From contig NC_092575.1 in assembly GCF_037975245.1 (NCBI RefSeq), forward strand, positions 4,147,501 through 4,211,500: a stretch of DNA of 64,000 nucleotides, read 5' to 3'. The position numbers and the translations under genes were made by a program. Origin of the DNA: Apostichopus japonicus (taxonomy: Eukaryota > Echinodermata > Holothuroidea > Aspidochirotida > Stichopodidae). Positions 37,195-49,876 of the stretch are shown piece after piece (position 1 is the stretch's first letter; each line of letters starts with the position of its first letter). The notes below the pieces were generated by a model that was given only the letters and a program-made list of their open reading frames with translations, did not search any database and had not been told where the DNA came from.

Positions 37195-37410
37195 TCCACA
37201 TCCACCCATCCCCAATCATCCACTCCTATCATCCACCCCCATCATCCATTTATCCTCCGTCATCTATCCATCATCAATCCATCGCCCATCATCCATCCAT
37301 ATATCCATCCCCGTTATCCATCCCCTATCATCCATCCCCATCATTCATCCCACAAAAGCCACCCCTCTTCATACATCCATTCCCTATCATCCATCACGGT
37401 ACCATTGCAT
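37195..37410. repeat. Degenerate (ATCC)n microsatellite
   Basis: Variants of CATCCATCC, CATCATCC and CATCCCC fill the interval. The Pro/His/Ser-rich open frame covering it is a product of the repeat. Confidence 0.9.
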
Positions 37411-38069
37411 TTTCAAAATAACTTTGAAACCTTCATACAAACAGAATTTGAGACAAGGATCTTTAGAAGCGTTACTTCCTCCGTTCTGTGAACTGGGTGA
37501 TCCCTATTTCATGATGAGGTGGCAGCAATGGCAATCTTCAGCAGGCACGCCCTAAATCAACAGAAGGGCGCTGTGATATCGATCTAGTTTCGCGATTCCT
37601 GCAATTTTTCGTAATTATTGAAGATTAGTAGATCTTTTTGAAAGATATTTTCACAAGTAGCACATACATTGAGATACCTTATAGAGCGCTATACAAATCC
37701 TTTGTAGATCTATAAACAGCATCGATTACTCGCATTAGGCCCCATGGAACAGTATCTACAGTTTTACTCGATACGCCACAGAAAGCGGAACGGGATAAAG
37801 GGATTCAAAAAAAGTTGGTCTTTCATTAAAAATATATCAGCAAATCATAACAGGAAATAAACCAATTTTTAAATGGAAGATGTACTATAGGTCAACACAC
37901 TCACTGAAAGGTTTTGCCTACCATGAGAGGCTTTTCGGATTCTCTATCTCACCACCCTAGAAAATTGCAAGGGGATTTACATCAAGTTAAAAAGATTGCC
38001 TTCGGTTTTGATGACTTGGCGCTACTAAAACCAAACTAATCTAGACTAAACCAAATGATAGGCCAGAAG
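37411..38069. other. Gene-free stretch
   Basis: No recognisable feature between the (ATCC)n tract and the SINE relic at 38070. Confidence 0.45.
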
Positions 38070-38137
38070 AAGAATGTTGAAAACCAGTGACCTCAGCAAT
38101 AAATGTCGCATGCTCTGATCTACCAACTGAACACACA
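38070..38137 (-). repeat. Degenerate tRNA-like SINE head, minus strand
   Basis: The minus strand reads TCAGTTGGTAGATCAGAGCA (A box and anticodon arm), followed by GAGGTCACTGGTTTTCAAC (B box remnant). Confidence 0.5.
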
Positions 38138-38539
38138 AAAAAAGACAAAAACAAAAAAAGGTCATCCAACCTACTATTATACTTAACATAATTGGAATGG
38201 AGCCTTCAAAATTTTGTACTTTGACATTTTAAAATATTGAGGTCAAAAGGACTGTTTTCGAACTTGAAGTTGACATATTTTGTACCAAAGGTGAACTTGA
38301 AGCAAATACGTCTGATGTCATAGATGCACAATTTAATATTTCCTTTATGTTTACTTTAAACTGTCCAATTTGATTAAATTTGGGATTCATCAGCATATCA
38401 AAGCACTACAGTCAGTAGGGTTATAATAACTCCAAATACACTAGATACACTAGATACATTGGAACCCTTTCCAATCAAAACGATCAAAACAAAATGTGAA
38501 AAAGGAGAAAACAAAGCCTTTTACTGTCAGTGTGCAATT

Positions 38540-39075
38540 ATGATATCACATACCCTATTTGTTTAAAGTTCACTAATGGCACAAAATGTGGCAATTTCAA
38601 ATACCGATATCTCAAAAACAAAATGTGTAAATTACATATAAATGTCATAGGAATCTTACTATATGTTCGTCTTCTAGTAGTCAAAATCAAATCAGGTTTT
38701 GGACGTCGATAGAATTTCCTACATTGGTGTTGTCGGAACGATATAGTTGCCAGTATCTCTTGTGAAGAGGGTACAAACAACCCATTTGCAGACCCTCTGT
38801 CAAAAGGGTTACTTACATCCACCAGAATGGTCGCTGTCGAAATCGACCGGCATAACACTCTTCGATCTTTACAGACGTCCGACCTTCTCGTTAGAGACGT
38901 TTCATCCGGAAGCATTTATAGTGTATGATCTGAACATATCATTGGCCGCAAAGATGGCTAACGTATTCCTGCTCTGTGTCTTATTCTCTATGTTCTTCTC
39001 AAGATACACCTCCACAACAAGATCCTTCTCGTAGATCACATGTGGCCCATGAAACCATGTCCCCGCTTCTTCTCA
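38540..39075 (-). pseudogene. Coding-like relic, possibly retrotransposon
   Basis: Two minus-strand frames are open in succession with a frame change near 38830. The upstream one contains YEKDLVVEVYLEKNIENKTQ, and the downstream one VSNPFDRGSANGLFV. Across the shift, FDSDHSG followed by DVSNPFDRGSANG loosely resembles the ribonuclease H end of Ty1/copia polyproteins (DSDxAGD...RxSTxG). The match is weak and the upstream part does not fit that family, so the identity stays open. It could also be a decayed host exon. Confidence 0.22.
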
Positions 39076-39518
39076 GATTGGGGTATGAAGTTCCTCGGCG
39101 CTTATTGAGGAATACCGACTGAATTCTTTCTCTGCTTTAGGTTTATCACATGACAACTATTTCCATATCAAATAGGACTTTCGAAGCGAGATTATTGCTG
39201 AATTGAATATACAATAAAGATGGTAAGTCAATGTTCTTTCGGTTAGTTTAATCGAACGTCAGTTAGAACTTGAGCTTTTTTTTGTTAGTAGGGCTTATGT
39301 CTTAGTATAATTTAAATAGCCTAGTCAGAGACGAAGTTTTAATAAAGATACGCTATTACGCCTAGTCAAAGAGAGAGATTGTAAAGATGATTGAAGGTCT
39401 GTGATACCAAGTGTGTTAATATGCACCAGTGACCTTAGGCTAGGTTTTGCACACTTATTACTGTTATCTCTGAGTCTGTTATAGTCGCGTCGACGATCAA
39501 GTAGAGCTTCATTGTATA

Positions 39519-39524
<6 letters not shown>

Positions 39525-39614
<90 letters not shown>

Positions 39615-39615
39615 T
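39525..39615. repeat. (TA)n microsatellite
   Basis: Almost pure TA, interrupted once by TTTATTTA near 39583-39590. Confidence 0.95.
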
Positions 39616-39756
39616 GGTTAGAATCATGTTTGATCACTAGAGTAAGGCAAAATATGTCACCAAAAACAGAACTAGTATTGTTCGTTACAGGTAACAAACG
39701 CCTACGGTGGAATGACGACCTTCAGTTACCGGTTTCGAACCTCTGCACATACAATC

Positions 39757-39830
39757 AGCGTCCATAGCTTAGTGGTTAGGGTGTCCGCGTACAGGAAAGC
39801 CCGGGTTCGAATCCCGGTGGAGGCTGGAAG
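39757..39830 (+). repeat. tRNA-like sequence, probable SINE head
   Basis: TAGCTTAGTGGTTAGGG is a good A box. CCGGGTTCGAATCCCGG is a complete T arm with a perfect B box. The putative acceptor stem (GTCCATA against TGGAGGC) pairs poorly and the anticodon stem has mismatches. A 3' stretch and a (TA)n tract follow. It could be a tRNA pseudogene, but a truncated SINE is more likely. It is the best-preserved Pol III promoter in the window. Confidence 0.6.
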
Positions 39831-39869
39831 TTTTTTCACTGTTCTTGATTCCAACTCATTACGATTTTC

Positions 39870-39938
39870 AATATATATATATATATATATATTTGTTAGC
39901 ATATATATATATATTGGTTAGATATATATATATATATT

Positions 39939-40021
<83 letters not shown>
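39870..40021. repeat. (TA)n microsatellite cluster
   Basis: Three TA tracts separated by TTTGTTAGCA and TTGGTTAG spacers. They lie just downstream of the minus-strand Ig exon, so they would sit in its next intron. Confidence 0.95.
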
Positions 40022-40022
<1 letters not shown>

Positions 40023-40188
40023 ATGGAAATTTATGACTGAATGGATTTTGACGCTCAGCAGTGAAAACTTTACCTACAAAATGCTGACACAGTATACTTA
40101 TATTGTTCTATACTATTTTACCTAAGAAAATGTCATATACGGACTTAGTCATGAGAAGAGTCTTAACCGATGTGGAATAGAACCTTAC

Positions 40189-40658
40189 CTAAAGTACTGA
40201 GGCAATACGTGTTTATAATGGTTCCGTTTTCTGTACAGGTATACAGGCCCTCGTAGCTCCTCTGTGTCAGAAAGACTCGAATTGAGTAATCATCGTGGAA
40301 CATTTCAATATGTTCAAAAAATTCTCCTCTGATTGGAGCTTTCCCAGCAAATAGTAAGATACCATCCTTCAGCCAAACGCTTCCTTCGACCTTGGTTGTA
40401 TTACAATTAAGTTGGATGTAATTGCCTAATACTTGTTTCTTCTGTGTACAGACTGGACTATGGAAGACGTCTGCAGAGACCCCTGAAATAGATAAAAAAA
40501 CGTGACATTTAATCACCAACAAAAGCAAGGAAACCAACAAACAGATAAAGTTAGGTCAGGTTACTGAAAGCTTCAATCCGTTTCAATGACAATGTACAGT
40601 CGTGTTACATTATACCTTTAATTAAAATCACAACAGATGCGATCGTTGCAATCAACAT
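40189..40658 (-). CDS. Ig-domain secreted or surface protein, 5' exons
   Basis: Exon 1 is 40658-40616: ATG, then MLIATIASVVILIK and one extra base before a GTATAA donor. Exon 2 is 40482-40189, behind a TCTATTTCAG acceptor and ending at a GTAAGG donor, again phase 1. The joined product has a signal peptide ending GVSA before DVFHSPVC. One V-type Ig domain follows: IQLNCN (B-strand Cys), SVWLKDG (core Trp), and SYEGLYTCTENG (GxYxC, F-strand Cys). Phase 1-1 framing is the same as in the receptor gene at 20398-25264, which lies on the other strand 15 kb away. Further exons should lie below 40189; that DNA is full of (TA)n and I found none. An intron-read-through frame from 40540 looks signal-like but has no ATG. 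Confidence 0.72.
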
Positions 40659-41406
40659 GGTTATGCAGATTTTCCAACTATATAAAGAGAGCTGTTTCTA
40701 ACACGAACAGATGGTAAATGGTAAATGAACAAATAAACTATATATTTAAGTGATTTGAACTTAACCCTGTTCCCAAGCTTTTCAGAATGTAGGCAAAACA
40801 AAGTACTATTGTTATGCCCCATAAATAATCGAAAGGGAAAGCTCTCATCTGTTATGACTATTGCGATGTTTTGAACGAAAAAGTTTGAATGACTCTGAGT
40901 GATCAAGCCTTCGACATTTCTTTTACATCATGTTGATTATATTTTAGTTTATTTTCAAATGTAGATGTTATTAGACTTTCCATCTTTTAGTTTGCAAAAA
41001 TGAAACAAGTAATTCTTATAGTTTGTTATCAAGCATGAACGCACAGTACCATATAAATAAAGTCTTAAATGCTTCAATAACATAGCCAAACTTTTGACTT
41101 TGTCGATAAGAAAGGAGAAGTTTCAAGAAAGAATTGATTTCAAATTTCTAGAAAAATATCCAGATTCCGAGAAAGCTACTAAAGTTGCTATGAAACATTC
41201 AAAATTGTGAGACAATATACTCTTAAAGTTATAAATTTGGCTCGATCGGAACAAGAACTTTCTCACACGATGGAAGTTAAAATCTGAATTTATAATACAA
41301 TAATTAAAGAAACACACGTCTTCCTTGCTTGATCAAGAGGAACAAATAGTTGTAATTAATTTTTGATAATGCTCACGGACATATTCAAGTACACCATGAC
41401 AGGAAC
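40659..41406. other. Stretch upstream of the minus-strand Ig gene
   Basis: It should hold the promoter and 5' untranslated region of the minus-strand Ig gene. I do not see a convincing TATA box or any other exon. Confidence 0.4.
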
Positions 41407-41946
41407 ATATAGCACTGTTGTAGGTTTCCAGACTGTTGCGAGCAGTCAGGATGCACGCTTCAGTTCTATTTAACCTTTTCATTTATCATTTTTTAGTATT
41501 TAATTTCAGGTCACGCTCAGGAAACAATTACGACATTCGTTCACGGTCGATTTGTTTACTGTAAGAAGTATTAACCGTTTTTTTTCTCGGAAATGCTTGA
41601 TAGTCTGAAGTTATTATAACGTGTGCTTTTAGTATACTGCCAAAGAAGTAAGTTGTTGTTTTGTATTGATGTTTTTATATAGCACTGTTGTAGGTTTCCA
41701 GACTGTTGCGAGCAGTCAGGATGCACGCTACAGTTCTATTTAACCTTTTCATTTATCATTTTTTAGTATTTAATTTCCGGTCACGCTCAGGAAACAATTA
41801 CGACATTCCTTCACAGTCGATTTGTTTACTGTAAGAAGTATTTAACCGTTTTTTCTCAGAAATGCTTGATAGTCTGAAGTTATTATAACGTGTGCTTTTA
41901 GTATACTGCCAAAGAAGTAAGTTGTTGTTTTGTATTAATGTTTTAT
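41407..41946. repeat. Two-copy tandem repeat of about 270 bp
   Basis: The unit starts ATATAGCACTGTTGTAGG at 41407 and again at 41677 and runs to about 41676 and 41946. Only scattered substitutions and single-base indels separate the copies. No gene within it. Inside each unit TTTCCAGACTGTTGCGAGCAG and AAGTAAGTTGTTG stand out. Confidence 0.93.
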
Positions 41947-43119
41947 GTAGAAGTAACGAAAATTTAGTATGTTTAGTTTGGTCTAATTGCACCTTTTTTT
42001 TCTGTCCAATGTAGTGCAGGGTTCACTTGCGCGAATTCAAATGATTCTGTTTATGTATATGTATATGCATTGATTCGTAGATTGAGGGTTTTTTGACATT
42101 TATTTGTAATTCAAGCATATTTTTTAGTAGCAAAGTTTAAAGGTTAAGATTAATTAGTTTTCTCTTCTTTTTTTTTTGATCCCAGATTGAATGAAACTCA
42201 TTGACGTAAATAAAAGATCAGATCATACAGTTTAACGCAGTTGCTAAAACTCTGGGTATTCTCTAGTCTTCGCCGGTCCACAGACCATTTGTTACTGGTC
42301 TCGCGCTCTCGATCATGATACTATGTGGTCTCAGTCTCGCCCTTTTCTGGTCTCTAATGTGCATTAATGTAGTGTTAGAAATAGAAAGCCGATAAACCAA
42401 ATTATTTTCTGGTGGTGCAGTGGCTTCTCGCTTTGGAAAAAAAATACACCTCGAACCCTCTCAATTTGCAAAGCCTACTACTTAATTTGTACATTTGGAT
42501 ATGTGAGAGCACTTTTCTTTAGTTATAAGTTTCTCATTTTCCCTTATGTTCATCTCTATTGGTCTATTCATATGCTGCTTGTGTTTTTACGTTGCCTTCA
42601 TCGACAAAAGAAACTTCACACTGCTTCCCTTCTCTTTATAGTCATGTCTTATTCTCGACTGTGGTGGTGATGGTGGTGGTGGGGGTATAATCAACATTTG
42701 TTGAAGATCGTACTAAAAAGACTTAAGAGCAGAGCATAACAAAGACGCACATCTAGTAAAAGCATCTCTATTACAATGTATAAATGCGGTGGATAGGTTT
42801 GTGTCTCCATCAAAGATGCGTCGGCGCAATATTCAGCAGAAAAATCATGTATGAACTTTCGATACAGCAAATACAAATTTTCACTTTGAAAGAGCGATAG
42901 ATAATTTTTATGACCTTTATAACTAACAAAAACAAAGAAAACGATTATAGCGATTAGAGAAGAGAGTGGATTTGACAGCGTAGTTTAAACCAGAGGAAAA
43001 CCCCTCCCAGCGGTTATTTGCCTTTAAATACATTATACATATGTAACACAAGAGTAATTTGAAAGCTAACCCTGGATGAAGTTCATACTGAATATCCCTA
43101 AGCCGACCTTTGATCTCCA
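41947..43119. other. Gene-free stretch
   Basis: No exon recognised. A short GTGGTGGTGATGGTGGTGG run lies near 42662-42682. Confidence 0.45.
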
Positions 43120-43800
43120 CCAAAGACAGCAAGGCGGTTCTACTTCCCTACGGGGAATTCAAACCAGCATAAGTTTCACATCTTCATTGGGACCTGTCCT
43201 TTAGAAATTTCGCAGGGTTTGACTTCTGCAAACCCCTAAATGAGCTGTCACATATACTAAATTCTGGAGCAATTTACTTATCATTTGGGTAATCTACCAA
43301 GCCAAATATGTGTTTACAATGTTGGGTTTATAAGGCTTTGCAGAGTGTTACCGTTGAAGATCCCAATTGACCTGTGACCTCCACCAAAAACATTTCGATT
43401 CTTGTACTCAGTATAGGGAAGCACTTGTAAAGTATGAGAGCCAATAAAACTTCCTATCTGAAGATATCGTGTTTACAAGGATTTCAAGTTTGACCCCTGG
43501 TGGCGTTAATGAATTCAAACCTATGCAAAATTAGTTTAAAAACTTAACACTTATTAAGGCTATCCTACTGTACATATATGAGCTCCTTTGATATTCCATG
43601 ATATATTGAATTTGATATTCTAGAGAAACAGCGTTTATGAGATTTGCACATTTTGCCCTCTGTTGACCCAATGACCTTTCACTTCCACCCAAAACGATAG
43701 AGTTCTTGAACTAATAATGGGAAAGCCGCACCCTAAACTTGAGGACGGCAGAGGTGACCTATCTTGAAATATCGTGTTTACAAACTAGGACGTCACATAC
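43120..43800. repeat. Dispersed repeat related to 25480-26170
   Basis: It contains GAAGATATCGTGTTTACAAGG (near 43460), TTGACCCCTGGTGGCG, CCTGTGACCTCCACC and CCAATGACCTTTCACTTCCACC, the same kind of phrase repeats as the stretch after the Ig receptor gene. It is noncoding. Confidence 0.6.
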
Positions 43801-44309
43801 ACACACACACATGCCAACTTAACTGCGTAGGTTACTTGCTTGCCTATGGTAAACAGAAAATGAAACCAGTCTCCATGATCATGCTGTAAAATACTTTACG
43901 AGATCATTCATGCAATGTTGTAAGGGCTTCAAATAGCTAACAAACATATATTGCCGAATATTCATAACAGTTGTTTTCTTTGTGAGAAGTTGTCATCTGG
44001 TAGAAATAACAATTGTTATTTGGTAGACATATAAGAGCACAAAAGAACTATTATTATCAACAGCTAGAAACACTGTTGTCAGACAAAATTTGTCGCTGTG
44101 GGGAGGTGGGGCGTGAACACAGAAGGATCGCCGTCGCGGGGAGGGTGTGACGGAAGGTGCCCCCTCCCCTTTGAGAAATTTTTGCTCATCTCAGGGGTCT
44201 TAGATGCCAAACGATGCAATATTTTCCATCTGTCTATCCTACATATTTTTTATCCGTGTGCTTTTTACGTGACTCGCCATGCGGGATCCAAAACGTCACG
44301 ACCAAAGAG

Positions 44310-44944
44310 CACTACCCAACTATCCCATTCTGACAAACTAAACTCAAGTCCAGCGATCCAAAAAAGTAATTACGCCCACCGACCTGAAGAGACAAACCCC
44401 CAAACCACCCACTCAAACATTCAAAAAGCCACAAAAGGACGACCAGCACGCAGCGAAACGAAACACCCCTCCCCAGCACACCGGCGTCCAAAAAGGGAGC
44501 CCCAGATAAACGGCGAAAGTCGCCTTCAACCTTAAAGCGAATGTCACTCTCAACCGCCTCCAAGACTGCCTGCCAACTGGCAAATTTCCCCTAAAGCTAT
44601 ATCGCATCTATTCCTCTAAATGATTTTTTTTCAAAATAGCACAAACACAGATAATACGATGCAACACAGCAACAGAACAAACTGGAGGATCTACCCCATA
44701 TAAAACAAAGCACTGTCCTACCGACCATGAACGGTCTCCCGTTACACGGTCGGTCCAGGTCTGGAAACACTCCCACAAGCTTAAAACAAAAGAAACAATG
44801 CCAAAAACATGAGCAGTTCTCTCTAAGCTGTCACAGCCGGTCCTTGGGCACAGTCCATCACCCAATCGCCAATGATACCCTTTTTAGATTGGTCACCAAG
44901 GCACGGTGTGCAATCCTCCAGGCAAGATCCCGGAGCCTGTTACA
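44310..44944 (-). pseudogene. Non-LTR retrotransposon 3' end relic with zf-RVT-like region
   Basis: The minus strand from 44944 reads RLRDLAWRIAHRALVTNLKR, then GDGLCPRTGC and ERTAHVF. This is the usual spacing of the Cys/His region after the reverse transcriptase in LINE ORF2 proteins (WRIAHRAL...GDxLCPR..C...E...HVF). After a frame change it continues with VESDIRFKVEGDFRRLSGAPF, a typical ORF2 C-terminal segment. Stops and frameshifts show it is dead. The reverse transcriptase itself is absent upstream, where the 300 bp module begins instead. Confidence 0.7.
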
Positions 44945-45235
44945 GAAGTGTTAGACACCACCATCGATCCCAGAAAATGCACACACAGCTTGCTACCGTC
45001 GGTAATTAGACACTAGTGCAGTCAATACATACAGCTACGGTCAATACCTACAACACAGTGTACATAGCAGCGACGGACATCTCAGGTCTAGATACAGATA
45101 GGAAGGTATCACGTTTCATTACTGTCTGCATTTCGTAGCGACAGGAGGAAAACTTCACTTGTAAGCAACGGAAAGTTAACTTTTTCAGAGCACGGCACAC
45201 GATTTGGGGCGAGTCTTCAATGCCTTAAAAGAAGA
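44945..45235 (-). repeat. Diverged copy of the transposon A 300 bp module
   Basis: Read on the minus strand this matches 8358-8655 and 15797-16092: AAAAAGTTAACTTTC, AGACAGTAATGAAACGTGATACC-like, and CTAATTACCGACGGTAGCAA are all shared. Roughly one base in six differs. It ends exactly where the LINE relic begins. Confidence 0.75.
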
Positions 45236-46647
45236 ACAATAATGACAGACCCTCCGATTTTATACAGAGTGTAGTTTTCATTTTCCTAAAAATTATTTTT
45301 TATTTTTTTTCAAATAGCACACCTGACACTTATATCCAAAGAGGGCATTGATTTTTCGTCTCCGTACTTGAAATACGAATTTGCAAACACTGCTACGACC
45401 TTGACCAACACTCAGGTCAGGGAATGACACCCCTATGATGATCCTCAAATTGTAGTGAACTGTTCAGTAAGGAGCTGTACAGTATGTGACGTTCATGTCC
45501 GCATAACTGTTATTTTCTTTTAATTTAGGACGCAATGTTCATTACCTTAGATAATTAATGTGATTGTGTTTCTTGATAATCTCACCACATATGTAAAAAT
45601 TGTACTTAATTTTGCAACGGTTTCTCCCCGACAAGGTGTTATATTTCATTCACAAAGCAAGCATGCAAATCTTAAAGGTACACATAGCCATAAAATTCGC
45701 TTCTAAAACAGTAATGATAATAAACAGATCCCTCTATGAATCTATTGATATGGATGGGTAATGAAAGCTATTTTCTGTTGAATGTTTCCAAATATTGGAA
45801 TAACTGTCTTGCAAATTGACCAAACAGCAACGGTCACGGTAATTTAAAAGATCACACAGTTGGCGGGTATGAACCAGTAAGAATGTGTTCACTTACATCT
45901 CAAAATGGCACAGTTACAATTTATAGTAACAATAATTCGAATTATTAAATAAGGCTAGTTTAAAAAAAAAACCTTAAACTCAAATAAAATGCAGTAGTCG
46001 ATCGTTAGGGTAGGGCAACAGGCATTGCAAATACAACAGCCTAGGTATGATTAACCCACAGACATTCACATTTATCACAAAGTACCTTCTCTAATCGAGC
46101 TGCAAACCAAACGTTTGAAAACTTCAGCACCAGTACATAGTCACCATCGTCTTCAACAGGAATCCAGTAACTAAACGTATCTACATGAAAGCGTTCTGTT
46201 TGATATAAGATAGCATCTTGTTAGGGCACTCTTTGAATGTTTAGGGCTTTACTATAGTCAGACGGGGTACCCATAGGATATATGCGGTTGAAATCCGCCT
46301 GCTAGTGTACCCCATTAACGTCTATGTGTTCAGGTCTCCCACAATTGACGGCAAAGATAACTTCTGGGGCCCCGCTCGAGAAACACAAAAAGTCAGACCA
46401 AAATAAAAGGAATACACATGCATCAAGGATGTTCCATGGCTCCAATCTAACTACTTGAATGACAGACTTGCCTCGATAAATTAGGGATTATTTTCTTCAG
46501 TTAGCCTATGCTGGCTATATTTCGCATTGAAATGTTCCTAGGTTGCACGAAGGACACATAAATTGCCGCCTGCACAATTACAACCAGTTCATGGAAAGTA
46601 AAAGCTCGGCCAGGTAGCCTATGATGTGGTCTGACTCAAGTTGAAAT
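45236..46647. other. Gene-free stretch
   Basis: No exon or repeat family recognised before the segmental duplication begins. Confidence 0.45.
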
Positions 46648-49600
46648 CTGGTTATACGAGCGACACATTACCGGTACCTAGGCCTATACTCTGTACATGT
46701 AGTAAAACACAGGCCTACACTGCGATTCAATGTAGTGCAACATCACGGTAGAATCACATCGAGTTTGAAGAAAATTAAAAATGATTTCGTTTAGTAAATG
46801 ACCGACTTCTTCCCTGTCCCAACAGTAGCTCAAATTATATTCAAATAAATGGGGCTCTAATGATGCGTTAAAATTTATCAGTCTCATTGTGTTTATTTAA
46901 CATACCGTCTCCATTCACTTGCAAAGCTCGACAAGATGATCAATGAAAATAAAATAAAGTATAATATCGAGACTGCCAGAGATCAGTTGTGATAAGATTC
47001 TCTCATTTGAATCATTAATAAGACACTCCGATGTTTAAAGAAAGTGCTGCTTGAAATAACTTGAAAAAAAAATATATTGCCCAGAACGGAGCATGTAATC
47101 TCCTCCCTACGGTTAAAGTTGAAAAGATATTGAATCAACTGGGTCTGTCTTTCAATTTCTTCTTCTTCTGTTTTATTTGCACCGATCTGATGTTCAGTAA
47201 CTGTAAAAACATGTAATTTATTACATAATAACATAACAAAGTAAATATAATGAACTCAAATAATGGCTAGCAACCAAAATGCTTTATCTGAAGCATGAAG
47301 AATATTCCAACTTGCTAAGTTGTGTTTGGTTAGTTTTTTTGATAACTTTTTACATTTGAACATTCAGGTGAAAACCATTACTTACTTTCAAATAGCATAT
47401 TCACTGAAAGGCTGCTAGACTTTCTCTGAGCCCAAGATTTCGCCCTGATTTCGCAGTCTGGTCATCCAAAATAGCCAAAGTTAATAATTCTGATTTATTA
47501 GCAACACTTAGTCAAGGCTTGTGTCATAATTGCCTCCCATTTTCCATTTTGATAAGGACTGTTTTGGACAATACTGGGCATATTTCCATGCATATCTACT
47601 AAGTTTGGTTTGGTCTTACTAGCACTCCCTTGGTACAGTGGGGTCCAAAATGCTAAAGGGCAGTTGCGTAGGACGCTATCACAGAGTGAGGGAGGGGTGG
47701 GGTGACGCTGGGGTCTAGGGTGTATTCCCCAGAGGAACTTTCGTTTATAGATTCTACAGTGACCCAAATGAGACGTTGGAAATGTTAACCTTTTTTTCTC
47801 GAAAATTTCCTTTTCTATCGTAATGTGGACTATTTCTCAAAAGTGTATTTTATCTCGGATATGCGACTTGTTCGTAGACAAGTGCTGACTTGATAAACAT
47901 CGACTTTTATGTTCACGGTAGATTTCGGTGTTAAATCAGTACAATGCATATAACACAAAACACTCAAAAAGAGAACAGCGCCACTATTTCCAACACAACA
48001 CAAAACACCCAAAAATACCCCAAAACGCCTAAAAAGAGAACAGCGCCACAATTTCCAATTTTGATTTAAGCTGCTTTACGAAAACAAGATCAACGCAGAA
48101 GTTCCAAGTTGATGGCGTGAATAACTGCATAAGTGTATTCCCTATATAAAGGGAATTTCTCTCTATTCGGTGGTGTTTATTTGTAATTGATTTCGTTATG
48201 TATTTGTTACAAAATATTATGGCAACATAACAACTGATCCAGCGTGTTGAAATGGGAAGACAACACTCACTCATAGACTGTTGGAACATACACTGCAAAG
48301 GACTTTTCAACATTTGGGGGGGGGGGTGGGGAGGAAGACGGAGAGACGGAGGGGAGTCTGAGGTCAGGCGCGTAGCCAGGATTTTGTCATGGGGAGGGTG
48401 CTTCAGGTTGCCAAGACCCTTCGATGGCCTGGGGTCCCCCGAAGCACTGGGGTATTTACAAAATTGTGGGCATTAGAATGAAGCATTTAACTATCTTCAA
48501 ATGGTATTGGATGCGCAAAAAAAAAGACCACAAAAATAATTCAACTTGACTATTTAATTTTACGATAGCTTAACGCAGACTAACGGCCAGTCGATTTGAT
48601 GATGCACAGGGCTTGTGGGTGGGAAGGATGGATGATGGTGGAGTTCCATGGGACTTTGGAAATATAATTTCCCTCTTAAACTATATCTACGATGGGTGCG
48701 GAAAAAAAATAAAAATTGTAAAACATTTTAGTGATGTTTTACTTCAGTTTTCATTGCAAAGGTTATCCATTATTTTATAATTTCCCCTTATTTTTTCTCG
48801 CCTCCTTTCCTTTCCATAATATTTATTATCAAGTTTACCTTGCTGCGATATTTGCACGTCGATTTACAAACTAGTTTGCTGGTGGCCAACCTTACGTGGT
48901 ATCATTATTTTGATGGAGAGACTATTGTCATATCCAGGTTTTGTAACAAAAGGAGCGTCATTGAATGGCCGTCTTGGGGGAGGGGTCCAAGAGGAGGGGA
49001 AAGTTTTTCTTTTGAAAGGGTGCTTAAATACTAAATGGTGCTATCATTCATGCATATTTTCAAATATGTTTATGTACTAAAATTTGCTAATTTTTGTAAC
49101 AGGATGCTGACGGTGATAAAGGAGAGGTACATGTTTTTCCTCTCGGTATCCGTTAGTCGGGGCACTAGGAAAACCTAAAAATCACTTCGGATAAATAAAG
49201 AGTTAAAACACTTGACTAAAAATCTCCTACCGGTGTATTCAACCATGAACATAATAGATATGAAAAGAAGGTTACAGCAAGCGAAGCACGCAAGGTTTTT
49301 ATAGAGATTTATATAGAGCAAGAACTTGTACAAGAATGCAGTCTGTTCGCTTCTGTGCCAAGTGCTAAATTAAGTGTGAAACAGAAACTGAGATGGCAAA
49401 GCCCTCGAAGCGCTTGAAATTTCAATGACTTAAGTCAAGCAATGAAGGAAAGGAATCAAAAGAGGTTGAAAAGCAACAGGGCTGTACATTTCGTTGTATG
49501 GAACATACTAATGAAATACCCAAAGTCTCATCTTTAATGTGTCGACTGGTCTTAACGGTCACACCCCACACCACCCATAGCTGCGCCATGCACACATTAT

Positions 49601-49876
49601 GCCTCAAGATTTATAATTAAACATAAAATGCTAAAGCAAATTATTCAACTAGATGCCTTTTTGTCTTCTGTTAATACAACAATCCGAAGGACTGACTTTG
49701 AATTTCTCTCATACGTCTTATTTGTACATGTAAATTTGCAAAATCAGCAACGACATCTGACTTTTGGTAATATTTTATCTCCAATATTATACCCATAACC
49801 CACCCATACAGTTCATATAGCATAGTAACTTTGAAGATTACAATATTTCACGTACACCATTATATACAGACTTCAA

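Noticed and set aside
37189-37491. Pro/His/Ser-rich 100-codon frame
   Set aside because: It is the translation of a degenerate (ATCC)n tract.
39757-39830. A functional tRNA gene
   Set aside because: The B box and T stem are perfect, but the acceptor and anticodon stems pair badly and SINE-like DNA follows. Kept as a SINE head.
40484-40540. Signal-peptide-like frame running directly into the minus-strand Ig exon
   Set aside because: It starts at TTG with an upstream stop and no ATG, and it crosses a good TCTATTTCAG acceptor. The separate ATG exon at 40616-40658 fits in phase and gives a better cleavage site.
44098-44535. Plus-strand 145-codon Lys/Pro/Ser-rich frame
   Set aside because: It is antisense to the recognisable LINE ORF2 C-terminal region and has no features of its own.
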